Below, in pieces: positions 1-6,996 of a DNA stretch of 11,571 nt. The notes under the pieces were generated by a model. The model saw nothing but the letters and a program-made list of their open reading frames with translations. It was not told where the DNA came from and did not search any database. Source of the stretch: an uncultured Catenibacterium sp. (GTDB taxonomy: Bacteria; Bacillota_I; Bacilli_A; Erysipelotrichales; Coprobacillaceae); the NCBI GenBank assembly GCA_900764725.1, contig CAAFPB010000111.1, forward strand, positions 1 to 11,571, read 5' to 3'. How positions within the stretch are numbered: position 1 is the stretch's first letter; every line of letters begins with the position of its first letter. Position numbers and translations under genes: made by a program.

Positions 1-30
1 CTGGAGTTCAGACGTGTGCTCTTCCGATCT
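1..30. other. Illumina TruSeq adapter remnant (not genomic)
   Basis: The first 30 bases match the Illumina TruSeq read-2 adapter (for example GACGTGTGCTCTTCCGATCT at 11-30). Read on the minus strand the adapter translates as IGRAHV followed by TGA, so it gives the interrupted ppdK gene a false tail and stop. The genomic sequence begins at base 31. This is an untrimmed read end at a contig edge. Confidence 0.97.
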
Positions 31-1363
31 TACCTTTAGCTAAGTTCATACCTTCGATATCTTCTGGAGAAGTTTCATTACGTACTAAGATCATATCCTG
101 TACACCATTTGCATGTGCTTCCTGAACATCTTCAGCTGTGAAGTAGATATGTCCAGCAGCAGCACCTGGAGAAGCAGCTAAACCTGTAGCAACAGCTTTT
201 GCAGCCTTGTAGTCTTCTTTATCGAAGTTTGGATGTAATAACTGGTCTAACTGTTTTGGTTCAACCTTTAATAAAGCTTCTTCTTCATTAATCATGCCTT
301 CTTCAACCATGTCAACAGCAATCTTTAAAGCAGCCTGAGCTGTTCTCTTACCGTTACGAGTCTGTAACATGAATAATTTACCATCTTCAATTGTGAATTC
401 CATATCCTGCATATCTTTATAATGATCTTCAAGAATATGACAGATCTTCTGGAACTGTTCATAACATTCTGGCATAACTTCATTTAATGTTGCAATTGGC
501 TGAGGTGTTCTGATACCAGCAACAACGTCTTCACCCTGAGCATTCATTAAATATTCACCGAATAATTTATTTTCACCAGTAGCTGGGTTACGAGTGAAGG
601 CAACACCAGTACCTGATTTATCACTTCTGTTACCATAAACCATCTGCTGAACGTTTACAGCTGTACCCCAAGAACCTGGGATATCATTTAAACGACGATA
701 TGTGATAGCACGGTCATTATTCCAAGAACCAAATACCGCTTCAACTGCAGCTAATAACTGTTCGATTGGTTCCTGTGGGAAATCAACACCTGCATGTGCT
801 TTATAAGCTTCTTTATAAACTGCAACAACTTCTTTTAAGTCTTCTGCAGTAAGTTCAGTATCGAATTCAACACCCTTTTCTTCTTTAATTGCATCGAATT
901 TATGTTCGAAGTCTGATTTAGGGAATCCTTTTACAACATCAGCAAACATCTGGATGAAACGACGATATGAATCATATACGAAACGTTCATTACCAGTTGC
1001 AGCAGCAAATTCCTTAGCAACTTCATCATTTAAACCTAAGTTTAATACTGTATCCATCATACCTGGCATTGAGATTCTTGCACCAGAACGTACAGATACT
1101 AATAATGGGTTCTTTGGATCACCTAAAGTTCTTCCAGTGATTTCTTCAAGCTTTTTAACGTGTTCAACGATCTGTCCTTTAATATCATCTGAGATCATTT
1201 TTCCGTCTTCATAATATTGTGTACAAGCTTCTGTAGTCACTGTAAAGCCCTGAGGTACAGGTAAACCGATACCTGTCATTTCAGCAAGGTTGGCACCTTT
1301 ACCACCAAGGAGATTACGCATTTCCTTGTTACCTTCGCTAAATAAGTAAACATATTTTTTCAT
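31..1363 (-). CDS. ppdK: Pyruvate, phosphate dikinase, N-terminal half (truncated by contig edge)
   Basis: PPDK interconverts pyruvate, ATP and phosphate with PEP, AMP and pyrophosphate in the cytoplasm. About 444 native residues are present, roughly half of the usual ~875. The ATP-grasp part is complete: the GGKGANLAEM loop with K22, R92 in SVRSGARISMPGMMDT, D321 and E323 in the DMEFT stretch, and Q335 in LQTR. These positions match the numbering of the well-studied clostridial enzyme. The central phosphohistidine domain begins near residue 398 (SPGAAAGHIYF), and the sequence breaks about 11 residues before the expected catalytic histidine. That histidine and the PEP/pyruvate barrel are off the contig, so truncation is by assembly, not decay. 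I start at 1363 (MKKYVYLF) because AGGAGG lies at 1375-1380 with suitable spacing. An in-frame ATG at 1393 sits at the predicted transcription start and has no ribosome site. Confidence 0.95.
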
Positions 1364-1400
1364 AACTACTAAATCCTCCTTATGTCTTTTCACTTATTTC

Positions 1401-1429
1401 ATTATACACTTGAAAGGGCTTACTTGCAA
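1401..1429 (-). promoter_or_regulatory. Promoter of ppdK
   Basis: On the minus strand there is a perfect -10 TATAAT (1401-1406) and a -35 TTGCAA (1424-1429, 4 of 6 matches to TTGACA) at a 17-base spacing. Transcription would start near 1394, giving a leader of about 30 bases that contains the AGGAGG site. This is a sigma-A type promoter by inspection. Confidence 0.75.
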
Positions 1430-1438
1430 ACGCTTTCT
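1424..1438. promoter_or_regulatory. cre-like (CcpA) operator over the ppdK -35 box
   Basis: TTGCAAACGCTTTCT fits every defined position of the low-GC Gram-positive cre consensus WTGNAANCGNWNNCW. It covers the -35 box of the ppdK promoter, a position where bound CcpA would block RNA polymerase. Catabolite repression of ppdK is therefore predicted. The site is degenerate by nature and a single match can arise by chance; CcpA itself is not in this window. Confidence 0.55.
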
Positions 1439-1460
1439 TTTCTGTAATTGATTACATATC

Positions 1461-1527
1461 AAAAAAAAGCCCTATATAAGAGACTTATTGATGTTAAAAA
1501 AATAACAATAAATCTCTCTTATAGAGC
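1461..1527 (-). terminator. Rho-independent terminator of the folC / pseudo-helicase unit
   Basis: A long imperfect inverted repeat pairs 1469-1490 with 1506-1527 around a 15-base loop, and is followed on the minus strand by a run of eight U (1461-1468). The stem includes the stop codon of the upstream gene (1519-1521). It isolates this unit from the ppdK promoter downstream. Confidence 0.85.
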
Positions 1528-2616
1528 TAAATGATGGATAATTGTGATCAATTGATCAGTTTGTAATGTTTGAAGCATGTCAGGATTTTTCGTTATTGTT
1601 TCATAAAGAAGATGATGTTTAGTCTCATAATCCTCCTTAGAAATAGTAATAACTACTCCTTCAAGTTGTTTCTTAGTGATATTAGTATCATAAATATAAG
1701 AATGCTTCACACCTAAAACACGAGATAAATGAGACATATAGTGGTATATATGCGTAACTCCTAGATGAATCACAGTCTCAGAGTGTATTGATAAATAGCG
1801 AGAAGCCATATCGGATACAATTAAAAGACCACCTTTTTTATTAAACTCATGCATAATACGATACATTGATGCACGATTCATAAATTGATGAATCACAAAA
1901 TTAGCATTCAGTTTTTCGGCGTAATAAACAACATCTTCATAGCTTTCGACAAATATAACCTGTTTCTTTTCTGTATTGAAGTATGGTTCTTTACATAAGA
2001 AATGTGTACATTCTACCAAAGAATGATCAACATGTAATGTCGTATGAATATTTTTCTTTAAGAAATCATGATGATGAAGTCCATAAAGAATACTTGAACA
2101 ATTAAGTGGAAGATGTTTCTTGATTTCCTTTATTTCTCTTATTTCTTCACTAGAAAAGCTATGAGAATCCTGATAAATGAGATATGAGACAAAGTTTGTG
2201 TCAATGACTTGTCTTCTCATATATTCTAATAATTTAGTAGGTGTAGTAAAGAGTATATCAATACCCTTATAAATTGTCTGGCATTCTTCAAATGTATTAG
2301 TGCCAGGATAAGATGTAATAAAACGATATTGTGTGTATTTATTATATTCTTTCATATCAAACGAAGAAGATAGCAGCTCTTCTTTATGTCCAAGCAAGAT
2401 GATCTGTGTCTTCTCTTCATGAATCATAGATGCAAGTAATGGTGGAATAATGGATAATAGACGATCTTTGGAAGAGTCAACATTTAAGATAAATGATTGA
2501 CTCTTCTCAATAAGTCTATAAGATTGCTTCTGAATCTTTCCAGGGGCAATCATTCCCATATCACCTAATGCATGAATAACCTCATCGGGCCATTTATATT
2601 TAATAAATTTCTTCAT
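1519..2616 (-). CDS. Degenerate DEAD-box-helicase-like protein (predicted inactive)
   Basis: This 365-residue protein follows the order and spacing of a two-RecA-lobe DEAD-box core, but the catalytic residues are gone. A Q-motif-like stretch lies at 22-32. The Walker A region reads NVDSSKDR (45-52) in place of AxTGSGKT. Motif Ib is TPTK (125-128). The DEAD box is replaced by QDSH (149-152), and the SAT position is YGL (178-180). Motif IV is recognisable (VIFVESYED, 220-228), as is motif V (SDMASRYLSI, 268-277, against TDVAARGLDI). Motif VI, normally HRxGRxGR, reads SHLSRVLGVK (295-304). ATP hydrolysis is therefore unlikely, while the fold may persist as an RNA- or protein-binding scaffold. 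The frame is open over the full length with no stops, so it looks maintained, not recently broken. Its ATG overlaps the folC stop by one base, suggesting translational coupling. The helicase relation is my reading of motifs, not a database match. Confidence 0.7.
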   Translation of the reverse strand: MKKFIKYKWPDEVIHALGDMGMIAPGKIQKQSYRLIEKSQSFILNVDSSKDRLLSIIPPLLASMIHEEKTQIILLGHKEELLSSSFDMKEYNKYTQYRFITSYPGTNTFEECQTIYKGIDILFTTPTKLLEYMRRQVIDTNFVSYLIYQDSHSFSSEEIREIKEIKKHLPLNCSSILYGLHHHDFLKKNIHTTLHVDHSLVECTHFLCKEPYFNTEKKQVIFVESYEDVVYYAEKLNANFVIHQFMNRASMYRIMHEFNKKGGLLIVSDMASRYLSIHSETVIHLGVTHIYHYMSHLSRVLGVKHSYIYDTNITKKQLEGVVITISKEDYETKHHLLYETITKNPDMLQTLQTDQLITIIHHLAL

Positions 2617-4211
2617 TATTTAGATAAGATATATTGTCTCACTTTAGAAATAAAATAGAGAGAACCTGTAATAAATACAACACCTTTATGACTATAAGCC
2701 TCATCTACTGCATGTTTCCAGTCTTCATCAATCTTTACCGGGAAGTCTTCTGCAAGTTCTTTTGCGGTTGCACGACGAGGATGATCAAACTGTGTGACAG
2801 TAATATCTTTAGATAAAGATAATAATGTTTCTAACATATGATGAGTATCCTTGTCACCTAATGCAGAAAAGATGATTTTAATATCACTAAAATCACGTGC
2901 ACTTTCAAAGAAGGCATCCATACCTTCTCTATTATGTGCACCATCTAATATAATTAAAGGATTTTGGTGAATTGTTTCAAAACGTCCTTCCCATACTGCA
3001 TCATGCATGCCTTTTTCTAGATCTGCATCCTTAAACGGGAATTCTTTTCTAATATATTCTAATATATTAATCGCAAGTGCACTGTTAGTGACTTGATAAT
3101 GTGCTGATGTAGATAAAGAAATATGATAACCATGATAATCATAAGAAATAGAGGCACCATAATAGACACGTTTAGGTTTTCTTATTTCTATTACATAAGA
3201 ATGATGTTTATGGGCTTCTTCATAGAAGACATCTAAGCATTCTGGTCTTCGTTCTGCAGTCATATAAGGAATTCCACGTTTAATGATACCTGCTTTACTT
3301 CTTGCAATACTAGAATATGTGTTTCCTAAGAAGTTTATATGATCTAAACCAATATTAGTATTGACTGTAAGTATTGGTGAGATGATATTAGTGGCATCTA
3401 ATGTTCCGCCTAAACCTACCTCAAATAAGGCAATATCCACGCCCTGTTCAATAAAATACATCACTGCAATAAATACTTCTATTTCAAACTTAGAAAGCTC
3501 ATAGGCCATCCAATCATCCATATAACGATTTGCATAGCGCACAATAGTTGCTTCATCAATCGGTTCATCATTGATACGAATAATATCTAAACGATTTACT
3601 AAAGCAGGAGAAGTAAATGTACCTACCTTATAACCAGCACATTTTAATACTTCTTTTGTATAGTTGGTTGTAGAGCCTTTCCCATTTGTACCACCAATAT
3701 GAACACATGTTAATTTAGTTTGTGGATCATAGAAATCATACATGAAGTTCTTAAAATTAGTTAAAGAATATACACGATCCTTTTGTGCTTCAATAAATTC
3801 TAAAACCTGATCATAATCATTAAAACGAGGAAGAACAGGAATTGTTTTCTTCAATAAATAACGACCATTAGATTCTACATCTACAATATAATCATGCTGC
3901 TTAAAGAAAGATACATGATCTTCATCTGTATAAGCAGTTAACTCTTTTGTGACAAATCTTTCTGCAAGCTCAAGGAGTTCTTCCTGTACAAGAGTATCCT
4001 GATAATCTTCTGATACATAAATAAAAGATATATTAGAAAGATCTAAGAGTTCTAGTATACCTATAATCACTTCTCCACTATAAGCTAAAAAAATCATCTT
4101 ACAAGGATCCTTTAAAGCTCTTGATGTTTCATAATAGTCTTTCGCAAGAAACTGGACAATTGCGTCTATATCTTCTTTTGTCGCAATCTTATATTCAAAA
4201 TTTTCATTCAT
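2616..4211 (-). CDS. folC: Folylpolyglutamate synthase with N-terminal GNAT-like domain
   Basis: Residues about 126-531 are a complete FolC/Mur-ligase-type enzyme, which adds glutamate to reduced folates (and, in many bacteria, to dihydropteroate). Visible are the P-loop GGTNGKGST (173-181), FEVGLGGTLDATN (263-275), LDHINFLGNT (289-298), SKAGIIK (305-311), WEGRFE (407-412) and DGAHN (423-427) of the C-terminal domain. The usual TSPH motif reads TSPA. The first ~123 residues are extra. They resemble a GNAT acetyltransferase (FLAYSGEVIIGILEL at 41-55, a FFKQHDYIV end), but the acetyl-CoA loop, usually Q/RxxGxG/A, reads QDTLVQ (71-76). Acetyl transfer is therefore doubtful. At 531 residues it is about 100 longer than ordinary FolC. 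AGGTG (4219-4223 on the minus strand) lies six bases before the ATG, supporting the long form, so the fusion looks real. Downstream it is coupled to the pseudo-helicase gene. Confidence 0.9.
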   Translation of the reverse strand: MNENFEYKIATKEDIDAIVQFLAKDYYETSRALKDPCKMIFLAYSGEVIIGILELLDLSNISFIYVSEDYQDTLVQEELLELAERFVTKELTAYTDEDHVSFFKQHDYIVDVESNGRYLLKKTIPVLPRFNDYDQVLEFIEAQKDRVYSLTNFKNFMYDFYDPQTKLTCVHIGGTNGKGSTTNYTKEVLKCAGYKVGTFTSPALVNRLDIIRINDEPIDEATIVRYANRYMDDWMAYELSKFEIEVFIAVMYFIEQGVDIALFEVGLGGTLDATNIISPILTVNTNIGLDHINFLGNTYSSIARSKAGIIKRGIPYMTAERRPECLDVFYEEAHKHHSYVIEIRKPKRVYYGASISYDYHGYHISLSTSAHYQVTNSALAINILEYIRKEFPFKDADLEKGMHDAVWEGRFETIHQNPLIILDGAHNREGMDAFFESARDFSDIKIIFSALGDKDTHHMLETLLSLSKDITVTQFDHPRRATAKELAEDFPVKIDEDWKHAVDEAYSHKGVVFITGSLYFISKVRQYILSK

Positions 4212-4238
4212 TTATATCACCTGTTGATATATTAAAGT

Positions 4239-4267
4239 AAAAAGGATGGTTTGACCATCCTTTTTTT
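4239..4267 (-). terminator. Terminator after darA (possibly bidirectional)
   Basis: A perfect 10-base stem (4241-4250 with 4254-4263) with a three-base loop is followed by U5 on the minus strand and U7 on the plus strand. On the minus strand it ends darA just before folC. No clear folC promoter fits between the hairpin and the folC start. The best candidate, TGGTCA and TAATAT 17 bases apart (4229-4257), is weak and lies inside the hairpin, so folC may depend partly on read-through. Confidence 0.85.
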
Positions 4268-4275
4268 CTCAATTA

Positions 4276-4602
4276 TTAGATTTTCTCAAAACGATCAACA
4301 TCAACTACAAATACTGTTGCCCCACCAACAAGTACATCTACCATGATTGGTGTAAAGAATTCACCCATTTCTGTAGGTGGAACTGTAGGTTCCTTTTCTA
4401 CACGTTTCTTTGCATTGGCTTTAATGATTTCAATAGCGCTATCTACCTTATCATCATTTGTTCCTACAAAGAATGTAGTATTACCTTTCTTTAAGAAACC
4501 TCCTGAAGTAGCTAACTTTGTGACAAAGAATCCACCTTCAGTTAAAGCGCTCTGGACAGTTGAACTGTCATCATTATTCACAATCGCAATTATCAGTTTC
4601 AT
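4276..4602 (-). CDS. darA: Cyclic-di-AMP receptor, DarA/PstA family
   Basis: This 108-residue PII-like protein belongs to the DarA/PstA (DUF970) family, small trimeric cytoplasmic proteins that bind c-di-AMP; their output partner is still poorly defined. The family pattern is clear throughout: MKLIIAIV start, FFVTKLATSGGFLKKGNTTF (25-44), a VG turn at 46-47, and a C-terminal GGATVFVVDVDRFEKI strand. Residues known to contact c-di-AMP in relatives (T28, F36, N41, G47) are present. Length matches the family (~109). AGGAGG (4611-4616) sits nine bases from the ATG. The gene appears monocistronic, with its own promoter and terminator. In many Firmicutes darA sits near tmk and holB; here it is divergent from mutY. 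Confidence 0.95.
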   Translation of the reverse strand: MKLIIAIVNNDDSSTVQSALTEGGFFVTKLATSGGFLKKGNTTFFVGTNDDKVDSAIEIIKANAKKRVEKEPTVPPTEMGEFFTPIMVDVLVGGATVFVVDVDRFEKI

Positions 4603-4639
4603 ACTATTGACCTCCTAATACGAATTAGTTTGTACATAT

Positions 4640-4648
4640 ATTCTAGCA
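4640..4648 (-). promoter_or_regulatory. Extended -10 promoter of darA
   Basis: The minus strand carries TGCTAGAAT, an extended -10 element (TGn plus TAGAAT, 5 of 6 matches), about 40 bases before the darA start. No good -35 box lies 17 bases upstream, as is usual for extended -10 promoters. It is back-to-back with the mutY promoter. Confidence 0.55.
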
Positions 4649-4654
4649 TATTCA

Positions 4655-4683
4655 AAGACAAAAATACACACATATTATATAAT
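4655..4683 (+). promoter_or_regulatory. Promoter of mutY
   Basis: AAGACA (4655-4660, 4 of 6) and a perfect TATAAT (4678-4683) are separated by 17 bases. Transcription would start near 4690. This places the in-frame ATG at 4689 at the transcript's very 5' end and favours the ATG at 4701 for mutY. Confidence 0.65.
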
Positions 4684-4700
4684 GGCTGATGGTGATTTAT

Positions 4701-5702
4701 ATGAGTATACAAGAAAAGTTAATAAAGTGGTATGAAGTCAATAAACGTGATCTCCCTTTTAGAGATATTAAAGACCCTTATAAGATCTGGGTGAGTGAAA
4801 TTATGTTGCAGCAGACAACTGTCACTGCAGTGATTCCCTATTATAATCGTTTTATTAAAAGATTTCCAGATATCAAAACACTTGCGAATGCAACAATTGA
4901 AGAAGTGTATAAGTATTGGGAAGGTTTAGGGTATTATCGTCGTGCTTTACATCTTCATAAGAGCGCAAAGATGATGAAAGATATATTCCCTAAGGAATAT
5001 AATGACATTCTCGCACTTATTGGTGTAGGACCCTATACTGCAAGTGCTATTATGAGTTTTGCGTATCATCAGCCTTATATTGCGGTAGATGGGAATGCCT
5101 TAAGAGTATTAAGTAGATTATATGCAATAGAAGAGAATATTGCGTTAAATAAGACTGTGAAGAAAATTACTGATATAGGTAATGAGCTAGTTATAGGATA
5201 TGATTCAGCTAAAATCAATCAAGGGATTATGGATTTTGCGAATGCGGTATGTTTACCTGTTCATCCTCATTGTGATATATGTCCATTACAAGATGAATGC
5301 ATTGCCTATTCAACAAATAAACAGGAAGTATTACCTATAAATATAAAAAAAGTAAATAAGAAAAGCTTATCTTATATTACTGGTATTATCGTATATGATG
5401 AAGAAGTGATGCTTATTAAAAATAAAAATGGTTTACTAGAAAATATGTATTTACTACCTCAATATGAAGTAGAGAGTCCTTATTCCTTCATCGAAGCATT
5501 TAAGGATGAGTATGATATAGAATTAGAAGTATTATCGCATTTAAAGGATTTTAAGCATGTATTTACACATCGTACATGGTATATGCATGTTTATATATTC
5601 AAGGCACATAAACGTTCTATTGACTTCTATACAAAAAATAAGCAAGAGGAATTAACTATTCCTACTGCTCATAAGAAAATATTAAAGTATTATCAAGGCT
5701 GA
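4701..5702 (+). CDS. mutY: A/G-specific adenine DNA glycosylase
   Basis: MutY removes adenine mispaired with 8-oxoguanine in base-excision repair. The 333-residue protein has the expected order: LPFRD near 18-22, SEIMLQQT (32-39) with catalytic E33, GLGYYRRA (75-82), the helix-hairpin-helix IGVGPYTASA (107-116), and VDGNALRV (129-136) with the catalytic aspartate D130. A four-cysteine iron-sulfur cluster follows (C184, C191, C194, C200; spacing 6-2-5). The C-terminal ~110 residues form the NUDIX-like 8-oxoG recognition domain, with FTHRTWYMHVY at 288-298. Length is normal. I start at 4701 because GGTG lies six bases upstream; the ATG at 4689 has no ribosome site. It is the only plus-strand gene in the window. 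Confidence 0.95.
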   Translation: MSIQEKLIKWYEVNKRDLPFRDIKDPYKIWVSEIMLQQTTVTAVIPYYNRFIKRFPDIKTLANATIEEVYKYWEGLGYYRRALHLHKSAKMMKDIFPKEYNDILALIGVGPYTASAIMSFAYHQPYIAVDGNALRVLSRLYAIEENIALNKTVKKITDIGNELVIGYDSAKINQGIMDFANAVCLPVHPHCDICPLQDECIAYSTNKQEVLPINIKKVNKKSLSYITGIIVYDEEVMLIKNKNGLLENMYLLPQYEVESPYSFIEAFKDEYDIELEVLSHLKDFKHVFTHRTWYMHVYIFKAHKRSIDFYTKNKQEELTIPTAHKKILKYYQG

Positions 5703-5727
5703 TTAGAAATAATCAGTCTTATTTGTT
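5695..5727. terminator. Shared hairpin between convergent mutY and phoH
   Basis: AAGGCTGATTA (5695-5705) pairs with TAATCAGTCTT (5710-5720), one G-U pair, around a GAAA loop. The arms contain the mutY stop (5700-5702) and the phoH stop (5719-5721). Downstream tracts are only moderately U-rich in both directions, better on the plus strand (ATTTGTT). It probably serves both genes. Confidence 0.65.
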
Positions 5728-6660
5728 CATGTCATATTTTTCAATGATTCTTGCAACAACCGGATGACGTACAACATCAAGTGCTGTTAAGTAAACAAAG
5801 GAAATACCTTTAACACCATCTAAAATCTTCATAGCATGCTTGAGCCCATTAGTTGTCTGTTTAGGTAAGTCAATCTGAGTAATATCCCCTGTAATACACA
5901 TCTTAGAATTAAAACCTAGACGTGTTAAGAACATCTTCATCTGATTGTCTGTTGTATTTTGTGCTTCATCTAGAATAACATAAGCATCTTCTAGTGTACG
6001 ACCACGCATATAAGCAAGTGGTGCTATTTCAATAATACCCTTTTCAATTAATTTCTCAGTATTTTCTGCACCTAACATATCATAGAGCGCATCATAAAGA
6101 GGTCTTAAGTAAGGATCAATCTTCTCTTTTAAGTCTCCAGGAAGGAATCCAAGGTTTTCTCCTGCTTCTACAGCTGGACGAGTTAAAATAATCTTCTGTA
6201 CTTCATGATTCTTTAATGCCTGTACAGCAAATACAACAGATAAATATGTTTTACCTGTTCCTGCTGGTCCAATTGCGAATACTACATCATGATCCTTTAA
6301 AGAATGATAGTATTCTAATTGTCCCATTGTTTTAGGATAGATGATTTTACCATGACTTGTACGAGCAATATGGATATCAAATAGAGAATCCATCTCATCT
6401 AGCTTACCATTACGTCCTAACTTAATAGCATATACAACATCTCTTTTAGAGATACGGACATCCTTCTTAGTGAGCTTGGCGAGTACATGAATGACCTTTT
6501 CTAGTATAGGATCTTCATGTTCTAGATATATGTCTGTACCACGGACATTGATTGTATTTTCAAATTCATCTTCCAATAAAGCGATATTTTCATCACGTGG
6601 ACCACATAACAATTGAATGGCATCCAAGCTATAACCACTTAATTGAATCACTTTTTCCAT
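5719..6660 (-). CDS. phoH: PhoH family P-loop ATPase
   Basis: This 313-residue protein is a PhoH/PhoL-type ATPase of the SF1-like fold. Such proteins are widely linked to RNA metabolism and, by neighbourhood with ybeY and era in many Firmicutes, to rRNA maturation; the exact activity is unsettled. Walker A is GPAGTGKT (131-138) and Walker B is VILDEAQN (228-235). TGDITQIDLP (257-266) and RHPVVARII (298-306) are typical family signatures. Residues 1-100 form the N-terminal domain found in the longer bacterial PhoH proteins. An AAAGGA site precedes the ATG. It lies downstream of rpsU, separated by a terminator, with only 18 bases between terminator and start, so no independent promoter fits there. 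Neither ybeY nor era is present in the window. Confidence 0.94.
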   Translation of the reverse strand: MEKVIQLSGYSLDAIQLLCGPRDENIALLEDEFENTINVRGTDIYLEHEDPILEKVIHVLAKLTKKDVRISKRDVVYAIKLGRNGKLDEMDSLFDIHIARTSHGKIIYPKTMGQLEYYHSLKDHDVVFAIGPAGTGKTYLSVVFAVQALKNHEVQKIILTRPAVEAGENLGFLPGDLKEKIDPYLRPLYDALYDMLGAENTEKLIEKGIIEIAPLAYMRGRTLEDAYVILDEAQNTTDNQMKMFLTRLGFNSKMCITGDITQIDLPKQTTNGLKHAMKILDGVKGISFVYLTALDVVRHPVVARIIEKYDMNK

Positions 6661-6678
6661 AAAATCATCCTTTCATTG

Positions 6679-6706
6679 AAAAAAAGAAGAGTCAGATGAC
6701 TCTTCT
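6679..6706 (-). terminator. Terminator after rpsU
   Basis: A perfect nine-base stem (6685-6693 with 6698-6706) with an AGAT loop on the plus strand is followed, in the minus direction, by a run of seven U (6679-6685, the last overlapping the stem). It lies 11 bases past the rpsU stop and immediately before phoH, so it should set a high S21 to PhoH transcript ratio. Confidence 0.85.
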
Positions 6707-6717
6707 AAAAATAAATC

Positions 6718-6903
6718 TTATCTACGACGTTTCTTCTGGTTCTTTCTAGCTGCTTCTGATTTCATTTTTCTCTTTAAACCAGGTTTAACATAGAATTCTC
6801 TTTTACGAGCTTCAGCAAGGGTTCCTGTTCTAGAAACTTGTCTCTTAAAACGACGTAAAGCATCATCTAAAGATTCATTTTCTCTTACTACTGTCTTTGC
6901 CAT
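6718..6903 (-). CDS. rpsU: 30S ribosomal protein bS21
   Basis: This 61-residue, strongly basic protein is bS21, a late-binding small-subunit protein near the platform and the anti-Shine-Dalgarno end of 16S rRNA. The family pattern is complete: [25 protein letters not shown] at the start, [12 protein letters not shown] (35-46), and a tail ending KKRRR. Length is normal. The ribosome site is an uncommon run, AAAGGGGGG (6911-6919 on the minus strand), eight bases before the ATG. It has its own promoter and terminator, but no terminator separates it from murE upstream, so read-through from the murE operon is also likely. Confidence 0.97.
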   Translation of the reverse strand: MAKTVVRENESLDDALRRFKRQVSRTGTLAEARKREFYVKPGLKRKMKSEAARKNQKKRRR

Positions 6904-6939
6904 TGAACTTTCCCCCCTTTACCGCTAAATTCGAATATG

Positions 6940-6968
6940 ATTATACACAATGATTTTTAATAATGCAA
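6940..6968 (-). promoter_or_regulatory. Promoter of rpsU
   Basis: The minus strand has a perfect TATAAT (6940-6945) and TTGCAT (6963-6968, 3 of 6) at 17 bases. Transcription would begin near 6933, leaving a leader of about 30 bases. The element lies entirely between the murE stop and rpsU. Confidence 0.65.
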
Positions 6969-6996
6969 GCCTTTTTTAACTTTTATTTATCAAGTT

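Noticed and set aside
954..1214. 86-residue open frame on the plus strand within ppdK
   Set aside because: It lies opposite a strongly conserved coding region, has no ribosome site or recognisable domain, and is a shadow of ppdK.
2634..2816. 60-residue plus-strand open frame opposite the end of folC
   Set aside because: Antisense shadow of the conserved FolC C-terminal domain.
4343..4618. 91-residue plus-strand open frame opposite darA
   Set aside because: It mirrors darA completely and runs into the darA leader; no family resemblance.
4681..4700. Upstream ATG (4689) as the mutY start
   Set aside because: It lies at the predicted transcription start, lacks a ribosome site, and adds only MVIY ahead of the better-supported start at 4701.
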